Shown here: positions 34,460-47,190 of the stretch, one piece after another
Layout of the letters: each line of letters opens with the position of its first letter
Position numbering within the stretch: position 1 is the first letter of the stretch
Assembly (NCBI GenBank): GCA_023548195.1
Contig: JAJHZJ010000401.1
Coordinates: 828,122 to 892,121, forward strand
Direction: 5' to 3'
From: Bettongia penicillata ogilbyi
Lineage: Eukaryota; Chordata; Mammalia; Diprotodontia; Potoroidae
Length of the DNA stretch: 64,000 bases
The notes under the pieces: generated by a model
The model's input: the letters and a program-made list of their open reading frames with translations, nothing else
Databases searched by the model: none
What the model was told of the DNA's origin: nothing
Translations under genes and position numbers: made by a program

Positions 34460-34870
34460 TTCTTATCTCTTTTTTTCTAATTTGATGTTTCCTTTATTTT
34501 TTTCTCTGAGTGTTCTAAATTTGCACATACAGTTGTTTCATAAATAACTTCCATATCAGTAATTACTAATTTGCAATCTTTTAAGTCAAAATAAGTTTTA
34601 TTTATGCAATGTAATATTATTTCTCCCTGCCTGCGAGCTCTTGACTATCTTCTTAAAAATTTCATGACATATTATTGTGAGTATTAAAGATAGCTTACAA
34701 GCCTTTGACTTTTACCATTTCTTTTCCTGAGTCATGTTTTCTATCAGATATTTGACCACATTTCCCTATATTGACTTTTGCATTGAAATAACTGAATATT
34801 AAAATATGCATTATTTTCATTTGCAAGGTCTTTATTGAATTTCTATACTTCCTAATTTTTGTGAGAGGTT
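34460..34870 (-). repeat. RTE LINE endonuclease fragment
   Basis: Minus-strand translation gives broken stretches such as EVxKFNKDLANENNAYFNIQ and ITDMEVIYETTVCANLEHSE. These follow the order seen in RTE-clade endonuclease domains (EEVEKF…, then TDVTVI…). Many stops and frameshifts. The match is from memory of the family, not an alignment. Confidence 0.5.
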
Positions 34871-35606
34871 TACATACAAACTATTATGTTTTGTTCAAAT
34901 TTTTATTTTTAATTGTGAACTTAGCAATCAATAAGCAATATTTCAATATAGAAACAAGAAAGGAGATTTTCATAAGAAACTATGAATTTATATTGTTCTC
35001 AATGGTTAAAATTATAATTTAACACAGCAGTAATAATATTGCTCCATTTGTGTCCACCTTGTTCACTTTTTTCTTCTCTATATTTTGAAAATGTTGCCAA
35101 GTCAAAATTTATTAAGCTATGTACCAGGCACTAAGCTAAACACTGAAAATAAAAGTACAAGTAGAAAAAAAGTAACCTCTACCCTAAAGGTGCTTACATA
35201 TTAACCAATGGAAATACAAAAAAAAAAAAATCTACAGGGGTGGGGGAGAGGAAAGGAGGAAGAAGCAGCAGGAAGAGCACATATTCAACTGGAGTCAAGT
35301 TAGTGAAATTCCAGAAAGATTGGCATGGAATGTAGAGAGGAATGATGACTTGGCTGGCTTGGACATTTTCTTTAAAATGTTGGCAGTGAGTGGAACCAGT
35401 CAATAGAGGAAGGAATTACAAAGGCAGCATGTACTTCCAGTGTGAGATTTCTATGACATGACAGAAAGATCCTGAAATGTAAGGAATGGAGACATATAAA
35501 AAGTAGAAGGGTGAAGTAAACTTCCAAGGTGAGGCGGTATCTGTCTCATTCTCCTTTTTCTTTGCATTTTCTTTCTTTTTTTAATGCATCAATCACTCTT
35601 AGAAAC
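34871..35606. other. Non-coding DNA, old repeat head
   Basis: 35,115-35,220 ('ctatgtaccaggcactaagc', 'cctctaccctaaaggtgctt') matches the head of the unnamed repeat also seen at 50,440 and 50,790. No gene was recognised. Confidence 0.45.
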
Positions 35607-35810
35607 AGCCTCGTGTTATAAATAAAGAGCCAGGAACAAGTAAGTTGATGTACTAACACATACTGCCTATGACCTTGGGCAAGTTACTTAACCTTCTAGT
35701 GTTTTAGGCAGTTGTTAAAGACTATAATTTGCAAAATAGGTACTCAGTTGAAATGAGAGAGGGAGTTTCCTCACACAGGAGTCCCCCAATGAAATTGAAG
35801 CATACTATTA
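35607..35810 (+). mobile_element. Marsupial tRNA-derived SINE (MAR1-like)
   Basis: 'tatgaccttgggcaagttac', 'ttaaagactataatttgcaa' and 'agagggagtttcctcacaca' then 'ggagtcccccaatgaaatt' are in the order typical of this SINE subfamily. Same family as 9,065-9,300. Confidence 0.7.
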
Positions 35811-36549
35811 GCCCTCTCACTATCCTTCACTCTCTGTCAACCTAAATGTCTACACATATCTTTTTATAAATCTTCATCATGAATTCTCTAATATGAGATC
35901 ACCAAGTATCTTATGAAATGAACTTCAATTGCCTTTGGACATGCTATAAAACCACTTCCACCAACTCCTTTAACTGCCTCTGCAGAGGAACTGGAATCTT
36001 TCCATTCACCACAACTTTCTTCTAAGTTTTAGTTTCTTTAATTGCAAATGTCCATATTGATATATTTCATTTCTTTCAGACTCACTGTTGACTGAATAAG
36101 ATGTTTCCATTTAGAGTATAAGCAACTTAATATTGAGACAATATAAATATCATGTGATTATTTACCACCTCCTTCATTTCTGCCACTGAAACTATAGAAG
36201 AAAATGTGATAAATGCTATTTTGTATTATGATCATCATCACCATAAAGTTTTGAAATAGAGTTGTGCCTTACTTTAGGAAAACCTGATAAATAATTGGCA
36301 GAATTTGGTTTTAAAGAAAGGTTAATTAGATGCTGATTATTCATGTTAAAAAGAAGTTTCAGCATATGAATCAAAGTTCCCTAGTATATTTGAATGTTTA
36401 TTTAAAGGCAATTATTTTCCTGTGAAAATCATAGAGAGGAAGAAATAGAGAGATATTACACTAAAATAGGAATCACTGAGAGTTGAAGAACAACCAGAGT
36501 TGAAGGCAAGGCATCTCAGGAGTTAATTCAACGGGAAAAGGCATTTTAA

Positions 36550-36830
36550 TTTAAAATCAGAGAATGTTGAAGCTGAAAGAGACTTTCATTCCTTCATTTT
36601 ACATATGAAGAAACTGAGATCCAGGGAACGTGCTATAGCAGAGTTGAAGGGGCAATAAATGTTGAGTCAATAGACCTAATTTCAATTCTGGGCTCTCTGG
36701 GCAACTTACCAGCTAAGCAGTTACCCAAATATGGTCAAATTGCTTAGCCTCTCCAGATTTCATTTTTCTCATCTTTGAAATTTGGGAATTGAACTAGCTG
36801 ATGAATAAGGTTCCTCCAAGCTCTACATTT
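36550..36830 (+). repeat. Two adjoining MIR-like SINE remnants
   Basis: 36,550-36,640 has 'agctgaaagagactttcatt' and 'acatatgaagaaactgagat'. 36,650-36,830 has 'aagcagttacccaaatatgg', 'tctccagatttcatttttct' and 'aaggttcctccaagctctac'. Both are old and diverged. Confidence 0.55.
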
Positions 36831-36837
36831 TTTGCTC

Positions 36838-37145
36838 ATTAAAGAGGCCATTCCCTGACTACTTCTTAAAGAGGCCTACTCACTGAATGGGAGTTACGAC
36901 CCCTCTAAGTGAGTACCTAAGTGAGTACCGTAGCCTAGAAAGGACAAGGTCTCCCAGTGCATCCTGGGCTGTCTCTAGTCATCCTGATGAATATCTGGTC
37001 ACTGAATCCAGATGGCTCAGGAGGAAAATGTGAGGTTGGTGGCCTTGCACCATCCTCCCTCCCTCAAAACAAAATCCAGTGCAAATAATGTCATCATTTC
37101 TTTGATGTCATGGTCTTCTTCAAAAACAAAGGATGAACACAGATA
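36838..37145 (+). mobile_element. SINE with non-tRNA head and RTE-like tail (S4)
   Basis: Same head as S3 ('actacttcttaaagaggcct', 'taagtgagtacctaagtgag' with a small internal repeat, 'gcatcctgggctgtctctag') and the common body and tail ('catggtcttcttcaaaaaca' then aaggatgaacaca). Confidence 0.75.
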
Positions 37146-37354
37146 CCATGATCTACGATTGGACAGGATAAGTCGTAACAGCAGAGATAGAATTTGAATC
37201 CAGGTCCAATTTGCACTGTTATTTGTTTGCAAATTTCCTGGTATACATTTATAAAATGAAGTGAAATCTAATGACACAACCAAGATTGGAACCAAGGTTC
37301 ACTTTACATTTTATTTACTTACAAATTTCCCGATACGTATTTATAAAATAAAGC

Positions 37355-37405
37355 AAGAATAGAAATAGAATAGAATAGAAATAAAGCAAGAATAGAATAG
37401 AAATT
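37355..37405. repeat. (AATAG)n imperfect microsatellite
   Basis: Several aatag units with aaataaagc interruptions. Confidence 0.8.
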
Positions 37406-37733
37406 CAGATAATAAACTCACTGGGTGGTACCATATCTTACTCTTTATTTGTTAGAGTGCTGAGAAAGGTTAGCACTTCATGGATAATAAATAATACCCA
37501 TAGAAACGCCAACATTTTGACTGCTCATTTTGCTGAATGGACATTTCTGAAATAAAAGAATTGGTGGAAGGCCAGGAGGCATTGGGTGGAACTTACACAA
37601 AAAATTTCTGGAAAGACATAGCCAAGAATGGGACTAGGAGTTGTGAAAGGGTTCTAACATGCCCCAGTGGAAGCTGTGCATATACCAGTGAGATCCATCA
37701 AAAAACCCAATTATCAGGGAAATTGTTTCATTA

Positions 37734-37860
37734 CACACACACACACACACACTCACATATGCATATATACATACGTATATATGTGTATACACATATGCAT
37801 AAATACATACATAGAAACACATATATACCTATAAACATATACAATATATGTATACATATA
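37734..37860. repeat. (CA)n / (ATAC)n microsatellite cluster
   Basis: About eight CA units, then a mixed atac/atat stretch. Confidence 0.85.
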
Positions 37861-38634
37861 AATAAAATTTAAAGAATATATTTTCTCATTTCCGTGGAGT
37901 AATTCTTATGTGTCATATTTGCTCTGAGATCATCTACTTTCCTGCTGTTCCTTAAGAACGAACTACTTGAATCTTTACAATAGCTCAAACTGAAGTTTTC
38001 AGGTATTTAAAAAATCTAACCGTTTGAAAATAGCTTTTGAATAAAAAATGAACCCAGTCTTTATTGTTAAAGAAAACTTTAGCTTCTATACTATACAAAT
38101 TCAACAATGCACAAAAGACTGGTCCATGCTTTCAGAAGAAGTTAGCACTCTCAAAACTTATAATTAATGCAATGTTGACTGATTTTCAGTATTGCAACCA
38201 TGATTGGCTTCACATATTTGAATTGTAATTTCTTCTTTTCAAAACTGACATAGTGCAACATAAGTCAGTGAATCTTAGGGGAAAAGAGGTCATTAATCAA
38301 AGCAAGGAAGTAATGCCTAAGGATGTTGCTGGATCATTTGACCTTAAATAAAATATTATACACAAAATAAAGTCCAATCACATTTGTGATTTTGAAGATA
38401 TGAATTCTGTTTCCTAAACAGAGGTCCTGTAAATCTTCCTAATTATAATTATTGGAGAGAGATGCATCCAAATTGGGGAAAAGCCTTAGTTCTAAAATAC
38501 AACTTTCAAGGACAAATAGTAACTTGAATAAAAATAAATGTTTGGTAGTGGATATCTCTGAGAGACAAGCTGGGGAGAAAAGGAAAGAAGCACTAGGACA
38601 GTGTGGTATACAGAAAAGAGTAGTGGAAAAAGTA

Positions 38635-38735
38635 AACAAATAAATAAATGGATGAAGAAATAAATGATGAATAATAAATAAATACATTTATATACAATGA
38701 TAAATGAATGATGAATGAATATAAATATAAAACTT
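38635..38735. repeat. (AAAT)n / (ATGA)n imperfect array
   Basis: Mixed aaat, atga and gaat tetramers. Confidence 0.8.
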
Positions 38736-38739
38736 TCAA

Positions 38740-38935
38740 TTCTTAGTTTTGTCTTCTGCCACTCACTTGTACTCTTATGCAAGTTACTTAAGTTCCCTAA
38801 GTTCCTTGAGACTCAGTTTTCCCATCTGTGAAACAAGGATGACAATACCTGGTTTATTTATCATCAGGAGTAGTGATGAGGATAAAGTAAGAAAATATGT
38901 GAAATATTGTAAGCTTACCAATGAGAGATTCTAAA
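38740..38935 (+). repeat. MIR SINE
   Basis: 'atgcaagttacttaagttcc', 'gactcagttttcccatctgt', 'aacaaggatgacaatacctg' and 'gtagtgatgaggataaagta' are in MIR order. Confidence 0.7.
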
Positions 38936-39875
38936 GGCACAAAAGATTATACACTTTGGGGGGAATTTAACTTTTTTGTTGTTTGTTTGTCTTTGGGTTC
39001 ACACCTAGAAAATCTGAAATCCCTCCCTGACATTGATCATAAAAATGACACCAACTTTCCTTTGAAAGTATGTAGTTCATAATATTTTTTTGAAAAAAAA
39101 AACATGTTTAAATGAGAAAATCATAAAAAAAAAAAAGTAGCAGGCCTGAAAATTAGGAATCTAAACAAGAAAAATCCAATGTGCAATACCCTCCCAAAAT
39201 ATCTGTGGAAATTTTTAGTTACTTATGCTACTGAATATGCAGAAGATTCTCACCTATAATTCTCTCAAAAGGGTTTTCTGCATTGTACTCAACTACTTTC
39301 TGGTATCTGCCCTCAGCCTCCTGTTTAGCGGAATGCTTCCAGTGGTGTAGCTTCCTGTTGCTCCCAGCAGGTAGCACCAGATATTAGTTTTATTCTATTG
39401 AGGTTCTCTGTCATCCCTAGCAGGGCTCTCTCCTGTCCACCCCAACGAAATAAAAGAAAGGTTTCCTATGGATAACTTGCAGGGCTAAGTTTTCTATTGA
39501 AGAAATAACTCTCTCTGCTGAAACAAAACTTTATTTTTGGAGAGAAATTTTCTTTCAAGGGGAAGGATAAATGGAAACTAAAAGTCTCAAGAATCTTCCC
39601 AGTGTGTTAGGAAATATAATACTTCCTGCCTTATATTTCATCTCCACTAAGGCATATCAGATTGAGGACACCCTCTTACTAAAGGTTTCAGAACTGCCCC
39701 GATCATGCTCTGGCCACATAAAACTGTCAGGATCTCCACTTATTCTCCAACTTCAAGAGATCTCCAAGTTGAGATGTGATTATCGCAAATGACAATGAAC
39801 TTTCCCTCTTTGAGAATTAGTGTCTGTCAGTAAAGAAGATGGTTCCCAGCTGTTACAAGGTTTTAATTTTTCTGG
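38936..39875. other. Non-coding DNA, nothing recognised
   Basis: A 73-codon open frame at 39,571-39,792 has no recognisable domain, and I see no splice or promoter context. I do not call a gene. Confidence 0.55.
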
Positions 39876-42800
39876 TTTTTTTTTTTTCAAATTTAGTAGT
39901 ATATTTATTTTCAGTTTTCAACAATCATTTCAATAAAATCGAAAATCTCTCCCCCTCTCTCCACCCTCCTTCCCCAAGATGACATGCAATCCCATACAAG
40001 TTCTACACATACATTCCTATTAAATACATTTTTGAATGAATCATGTTGCATAAAAGAATTTAAATGAATAGGATGAATCATGAGAAAAACAAAACATAAC
40101 AAAGGACAAAATAGCTGCTTCATTCTGCATTCCAACTCCATAGTTCTTCCTCTGGATGTGGATGGCATTATGCATCATGAGTCCTTTGGAAATGTTTTAG
40201 GCCCTCACATTGCTGTGAAGGGCTAAGTCTATTCAAAAACAATCCTCACATACTGAGGCTATAACTGTGTATAATGTTCTTCTGGCTATGTTCACTTCAC
40301 TCAATATCAGTTCATGTCATTGTTCCCAGGTTTTTTTCTGAATTCCACCTGTTTTTCATTTCTTATTGCACAATAGTATTCTATTACATTCATATACCAC
40401 TACTTGTTCAACCATTTCCCAAGTGATGGGCATCCCCTGGATTTTCAGTTCTTGACCACCACAAAAAAAAAGAGTTGCATTGAATTTGTTTATGTAAATA
40501 CTTTAAAATTTGATGTAATCAAATTTATCTATTTTGTATTTCATAATGTTTTCTATTGCTTGTTTGGTCATAAATTCCTCCATTTTCCATCAATCTGACA
40601 AATAAACTATTCCTTGCTTCACTAGTTTGTTTATAGTATCAGCATTTATATCTAGATCATGTACCCATTTAGATGTCATTCTGGTATATGGTGTCAGGCC
40701 TATGCCCAGTTTACACCACCCTATTTTCCAATTTTCCAAGCAGTTTTCTCAGACAGTGAGTTCTTATCACAGAAATTGAGGTGCTTGGGTTTATCAAACA
40801 GTAGTCTGTTACAATCATTGACTGCTGTGTCTTGTGTACCTAACCTATTAAATTGATCTACCCCTTTATTTCTTAGCCAGCACTGAGTGGTTTTGATGAT
40901 TGCTGCTTTATAGTACAACTTAAGATCTTGTATGGCTAGGCCAGCTTCCTTAGTATTTCTTTTCATTGATTCCCTTAATATTCTGGACCTCGTGTTCTTC
41001 CAGATGAATTTTGGTATTTTTTTCCTAGATCTATAAAATGGTTTTTTGGTAGTTTGATTTGTATGGCAATGAATAAGAAAATTAATTTAGGTGGAATTGT
41101 CATTATTAATACATTAACTTGGCCTATCCATGAACAACTGATATTTTTTCCAATTATTTAACTTTTATTTGTGCATAAAGTGTTTTGTAATTGTCTTCAT
41201 AAAGTCCCTGGGTTTATTTTGCAGGTAAACTCTCAAATATTTCATAGCATCTACAGTAATTTTAAATGGCATTTCTCTTTCCACCTCTTGCTACTAGTAT
41301 TTGTTAGTAATATTTAGAAAAGAAAATAGTTTTCAAAGTTTATTTTGTATCCTGTAACTTTGTTAAAGTTGTTGATTATTTCAATTAGCTTTTCCTTGAT
41401 TCTCTAGGATTCTCTAAGTTTATCATTATATTATCTGCACAGAGTGATAATGTAGATTCTTCTCTGCCTATTCTAATTCCTTCCATTTCTTTTTCTTCTC
41501 TTATTGCTAAGGCTAATATTTTTAGTACCATATTGAATAGCAGTAGTGATAATAACATCCTTGTTTTACCCCTGATCTTATTGAAAAAGCATCTAGCTTA
41601 TCCTCATTACATATAATGCTTGCTGGTGGTTTTAGATAGATACTACACATTATTTTAAGGAAGGCTAAATTTATTCCTATATTCTCCAGTGTTTTCAATA
41701 GGAATGGGTGTTGTAGTTTTCAAAAGATTTTTCTGCATCTATTGAGATAATCATATGTTTTCTGTTAGTTTTGTTGTTGATATGATCAGTTATGCTGATA
41801 GTTTTCCTAATATTGAACCAGTCCTTGATTCCTGGTATAAATCCTATCTGATCATAATGTGTTATTCTAGGATGAGTTGCTGTAATCTTTTTGCTAATGC
41901 TTATTTAAAATTTTTGTATCTATATTATTTAGGAAAATTGGTCTGCAATTTTCACTCTCTCTTATGGCTCCTCCCAGTGTAGGTGTCAGAACCATGCCTG
42001 TATCATAAAAAGAATTTGGTAGGGTTCCTTCACCAATTTCCCCAAATGGTTAATATAGTATTGGAATTATCTGTTCTTCAAATGTTTGATAGAATTCACT
42101 TATAAATCCATCTGACCCTGGAGATTATTTTCTTAGGGAGTTCATTAAAAGCTTGTTCAATTTTTTTTTTCTGAGATGGGGTTATGTAAGCATTTTATTC
42201 CCTCTTCTGTCAATCTTTGTATATATTCATCCATTTCACTAAGATTGTCTTATTTATGGGCATACAGTTGGGCAAAATGATTTTTAATTATTGATTTAAT
42301 TTCCTCTTCCTTGGAGGTGAATTCATCCCTTTCATTTCTGATACTGGTAATTGACTTTTCTTTTTTCCTTTTTTAAATCAAGTTTCCCAAAGGTTTATGA
42401 ATTTTATTGTTTTTTCATAAAACCAACTCTTAGTTTTATTTATCAGTTTGGTATTCTTAATTTCAATTTTATTAATCTCCTTTGGTTTTCAGTATTCCTA
42501 ATTTGGTATTTAATTGAGGATTTTCAATTTCTTCTTTCTCTAGTAGGTGACTTACAGACATGAAATTCGGGGGCTGATAGTTTCAGGAGCAGCTGCTGTT
42601 GTTACTGGTGGTCCTGTGCTTCTCTCTCACTCAGATATTCTGGATTCCCTTCCTCAGCTGATATATTTGAGAATCCGCACTGCTGTTTCTGGTTCAATCA
42701 GCCCTAGTTCTCTTCTTTGCCATGGTCTGTGCTGGGGAAGCCTGTGTGCTCTGTGCTCCCCAGCCCCATGTAACAGATGCTTTTAATTGACCTTCCAGGG

Positions 42801-42950
42801 TCTCCTGGGCAGGAAATATGCCACACTCTGTCTCCTAGTGGATGCTGCCACTCTAGAGTTTGTTCAGATTCTCTTTTATAGAGGTATCTGAAGGAATTTG
42901 GGGTAGAGCTTAGGTGACTAGGTGCTCTCACTCTATCCTCTTGACTCCAC
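39876..42950 (-). mobile_element. L1-3, internally rearranged L1
   Basis: Minus strand. The 3' end with a 12-base poly(A) lies at 39,876. The 3' UTR and ORF2 C-terminus follow, then reverse transcriptase up to about 42,540. From 42,543 to 42,950 the sequence switches directly to an L1 5' UTR ending at a decayed start motif. ORF1, the endonuclease and the spacer are absent between them. A further gap of some 500 bp lies in the ORF2 C-terminal region near 40,475. The FADD motif is lost (LCADN-like near 41,440). Confidence 0.75.
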
Positions 42951-44153
42951 AAATATTTTTAATCATGGTTATGGCTTTTAATCCATTCTGCTATCTGCCT
43001 CCATTTTATGGGAGAGCTCATCTCACTCACATTCACATTTATGTTTACCATCTGTGTCTTTCTCTCCATCCTATTTCCACCCTTGTTTATGCTCCCTTTT
43101 ATTTCTCCCTTCTCCCTTTCATTCCTTAAAAGAGTTTTGCTTTTGACCACTATCTCCTTCAATTTTCCTTCCCTTCTATCAGCCCCCCTCCCTTTTCTTT
43201 CCATTTTCCCTTACTACTTCTTCTAACCCTACACCCTCCCTTTTCTTTCCCCTTTCCCATCTTACTGGCTGTAGGGCAAGTTATGTTTCTGTACTTACCT
43301 GAGTTTTTTCCTCCTTGAACCAAATCTAATGAGAGTAATAGGAAATAGATCCAGGAGAGAAAATCTCAGAATTTTTGGTCTCCTGGAAAGCCATGATAAA
43401 GAAAAAAAGAGCTTGGCAATATCTTCCACAAAATCCTCAAGGAAAACTGGTGGTCCTAGATTCAGAGTACAAAAATGGTCATTTAAGAAATCCACTGATC
43501 ACCTCCTGAAAGAGATCCCAAATTGAAAACTCTAAGGAATATTGTTGCAAAGTTTTAGAATTATCAGGTCAAGGAAATATGCTGCAAGCAGCCAGAAAGA
43601 AACAATTCAAATATCAAGGAATTGCAGTCATGATCACACAGGACTTGTTACTTCTACATTAAAACATTGGAGGGATTAGAATATGATATTCTGTAAGACA
43701 AAGGAGCTTGTACTACAACCAAGGATCAATTACCCACCAAATTTTAGCATAATCTTTTAGGAAAAGATTGGACATTCAATGAGAGAAGGGTTTTCTAGAC
43801 CTTCCTGATGAAGAGGTCTCAATAGAAAATTTGATCCTCAAATACAAAATTCAAGAGAGGCATGCAAAGGGGAAAAAGGGGGAAAAAAAGAGAAAAACTT
43901 GCTGTTTAAATAGGGGCATGCTGTTTACATACCTATATGGAAAGATGATATTTGTTCATCTTGATAATTGTATATTTATTATGACATTTAAAATGCATAT
44001 ACATAGATAGAGGGTGGGGGTATAAAGTAACTGATGTGATGGCAAACCCTGATTCAGATGTGTGAAGGGTGAGGGGGAAAGGAAAAGGCAGAAAATGTAA
44101 AGAGGGAAGTGAGACAAGCATTGTTTGAACTTTACTCTCATTAGATTTGGTTC
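42951..44153 (-). mobile_element. L1 fragment with 5' inversion (twin-priming structure)
   Basis: 42,951-43,338 is minus-strand L1: the spacer and the first ORF2 codons (MSSPIKWRQIAEWIKSHNHD read from the minus strand). 43,339-44,153 is plus-strand L1: second half of ORF1 (RSRRENLRIFGLLESHDKEK) through the same spacer. A 22-bp L1 sequence ends both parts in opposite orientation (43,317-43,338 and 44,132-44,153). An inverted 5' segment whose 3' edge faces the target and whose 5' edge meets the 3' segment is what twin priming produces. Confidence 0.7.
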
Positions 44154-44156
44154 AGT

Positions 44157-46588
44157 TTTTTGTGGATTTGGTTGTGAAAAAATTTTTCAGTTTAATGTAA
44201 TCAAACTTACCCATTTTGCACTTCATAATGCTTTTTATCTCTTCTTTAGTCAAAAATTCTTCCCTTCTCCATAAATCCGATAAATACACTATTCCTTGCT
44301 GCACTACTTTGTTTATAGTATCACTCTTTATACCTAGATCATGTACCCATTTTAATTTTATTCTTGTGCACAGTGTCAGACATTGGTCTATGTTTAGTTT
44401 CTGCCACACTTTTATCCAATTTTCCTAGCAATTTTTGTCAAACAGTGAGTTCTTATCCCAGAAGCTTGGAGTCCTTTGGGTTTATCAAACAGGTAGACTT
44501 GCTGTAATCGTTGACTACTGTGTCTTGTGTACCCTAGCCTATTCCACTGATCTACTCCTCTGTTTCTTAGCCAGTCCCAAGTGGTTTTGATAATTGCTGC
44601 TTTATAATACAATTTAGAGATTTGAGTAGGCTAAGCCTAGCCTTCCCTAGCATTTCTTTTCATTAGTTCCCTTGATATTCTGGAAGCTTTGGTTCTTCCA
44701 GATGATTTTTGATATTACTTTTTCTAGCTTTAGAAGATAATCTATGGTAGTTTGATTGGTATGGCACTGAATAAGTAATTAGGTAGAATTGTCATTTTTA
44801 TTATATTAGTTTGCCTACCCATGACAACTGATATTTTCCAATTATTAGATCTGAATTTATTTGCTGAGAAAAGTGTTTGTAATTGTGTTCACATAGTCCC
44901 AGGGTTTGTTTTGGCAGGTAGAACTCCCAAATATTTTATAGTAGTCGTACATTAAGCTTTAAATGGAATTTCTCTTTCTATCTCTTGCTGTTGGATTTTG
45001 TTAGTAATATATAGAAAATGTCAGGTGATTTAGTGTGGGTTTATTTTGTATTCTGCAACTTTGCCAAAGTTGTTTATGATTTCAAGTAGTTTGTTACTTG
45101 TTTCTCTAGTATATTACCATATCATCTACAAAGAGTGATAACTTACATTCTTCTTTGCCTATTCTAATTCCTTCAATTTCTTTATCTTATTGCTAAAGCT
45201 AACATTTCTGGTATCATATTGAATAACAGTGGTGATAATGGGCATCCTTGATTCAATCCCGATCTTACTGGAAATGTATCTAGCTTAAACCCATTACATA
45301 TAATTCTTGCTGATGTCTTTTGGTAGATACTGCTTATTATTTTGAGAAAGGCTCCATTTATTCCTATGCTCTCCAGTGTTTTCAGTAGGAATATTGTATT
45401 TTATCAAAAGCTTTTTCTGCATCTCTTGAGACAGTCATATGGTTTCTGTTAGTTTTGTGGTTGATGTGCTCAATTATGCTGATAGTTTTCCTAATATTGA
45501 ACCACTCCTGCATTCCTGATATAAATCCTACCTGATGAAAGTGTATTATTCTCTTGATAAATTGCTATAATCTTTTTGCTAAATATTATTTAAAATTTTT
45601 GCATCTATATTCATTAGGGAAATTGGTCTATAATTTTCTTTCTGTGTTTTTGACTATTCCCATTTTAGGCATCAGAACTATATTTGTATCATAAAAAGAA
45701 TTTGGTAGGAGTCCTTCTTCCTCAGTTTTCCCAAATAGTCTATATAGTATTGGAATCAACTCTTCTTGAAGTGTTTGATAGAATTCCTTTGTAAATCCAT
45801 CTGGCCCTGGAGATTTTTTTCCCAGGGAGTTCATTGATGGCTTGTTCAATTTCTTTTTCTGAGATGGGGTTAAGTATTTTACTTCCTCTTCTGTTAATCT
45901 GAACAATTTATATTTTTGTAAATATTCATCTGTTTCACTAAATTGTCCAACATATGGGCATAGAGTTGGGCAAAGTAATTTCTAGTTATTGTTTTAATTT
46001 CCTCTTCATTGGAGGTGAGTTCACCCCTTTTCATTTTTGATACTGGTAATTTGGTTTTCTTCTTTCTTTTTTTAATCAAATTAACGAAAGGTTTGTCAAT
46101 TTTACTGGTTTTTTCATAAAACTAGTTCTTTATTTTATTTATTAGTTCAATAGTTTTCTTAATTTCAATTTTATTAATCACTTCTTTGGTTTTTAGTATT
46201 TCTAATTTGGTATTTAATTGGGAATTTTCAATTTGTTATTTTTTTCTAGCTTTTTCGGTTCTTTGTCCAATTCATTGATCTCCTCTTTCTCTATTTTATT
46301 CATGTAAGCATTCACAGATAAAAAATTTCCCCTAAGAACTGCTTTCACTGCATCCCATAAATTTTGGTAGGTTGTCTCATTATTGTTGTTCTCTTGAATG
46401 AAGTTATTGATTGTTTCTATGATTTGTTGTTTGACCCACTCATTCTTTAGGATTAGTTTATTTAGTTTTCAATTAATTTTTGGTCTATCTTTCCATGGCC
46501 CTTTATTACACATAATTTCTATTGCATCATGATCTGAAAAGGATACATTGACCATCTGATTGTGAGATTTTTATGCCCCTAGTACATG

Positions 46589-46649
<61 letters not shown>

Positions 46650-47190
46650 ATGTACCACTGAGAAAAAGATATATTTCTTTCTATCTCCATTCAGTTTTCT
46701 CCAGAGATCTATAATATCTACCTTTTCCAGAATTCAATTCATCTCCTATAACTTCTTTTTTGTTTATTTTGAGGTTAGATTTATCAAGTTCAGAGAGGGG
46801 GAGGTTGAGGTCTCCCACTACTATAGTTTTGCTGTCTATTTCTTCCTGTAACTCCCTTAACTTCTCCTCTAAGAATTTGGATGATACCACTTGGTGCATA
46901 TATGTTTAGTAATGATATTATTTCATTGTCTATGGTGCCTTTTAGCAGGATATAGTTTCCTTCCTTATCTCTTTTGATTAGATCTACTTTTCCTTTTGCT
47001 TTGTCTGAGATTACCCTGCTTCTTTTACATCAGCTGAAGCATAATATATTCTACACCAGCCTTTTCCTTTTACCCTGTGTGTATCCTCATTTCAAATGTG
47101 TTTCTTGTAAACAACATATTGTGGATTATGGTTTTTAACCCATTCTGCTATCAGCCTCTGTTTTATGGGAGAATTCATCCCATTCACATT
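44157..47190 (-). pseudogene. L1-4 ORF2 (broken)
   Basis: Endonuclease then reverse transcriptase. The best-preserved run (45,906-45,628) reads [20 protein letters not shown] and then [15 protein letters not shown], typical of the L1 fingers region. [10 protein letters not shown] (domain A) is readable near 45,405-45,435, and the catalytic motif appears as FVDD at 45,121-45,132. Many stops and frameshifts. A (GT)n expansion interrupts it at about 46,590-46,645. Confidence 0.85.
46590..46645. repeat. (GT)n microsatellite within L1-4 ORF2
   Basis: A long, nearly pure GT run, placed in the endonuclease-coding part. Confidence 0.95.

Noticed and set aside
39571..39792. A 73-codon frame beginning METKSLKNLPSVLGN
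   Set aside because: No domain, no splice or promoter context and length within chance expectation. Left as unassigned DNA.
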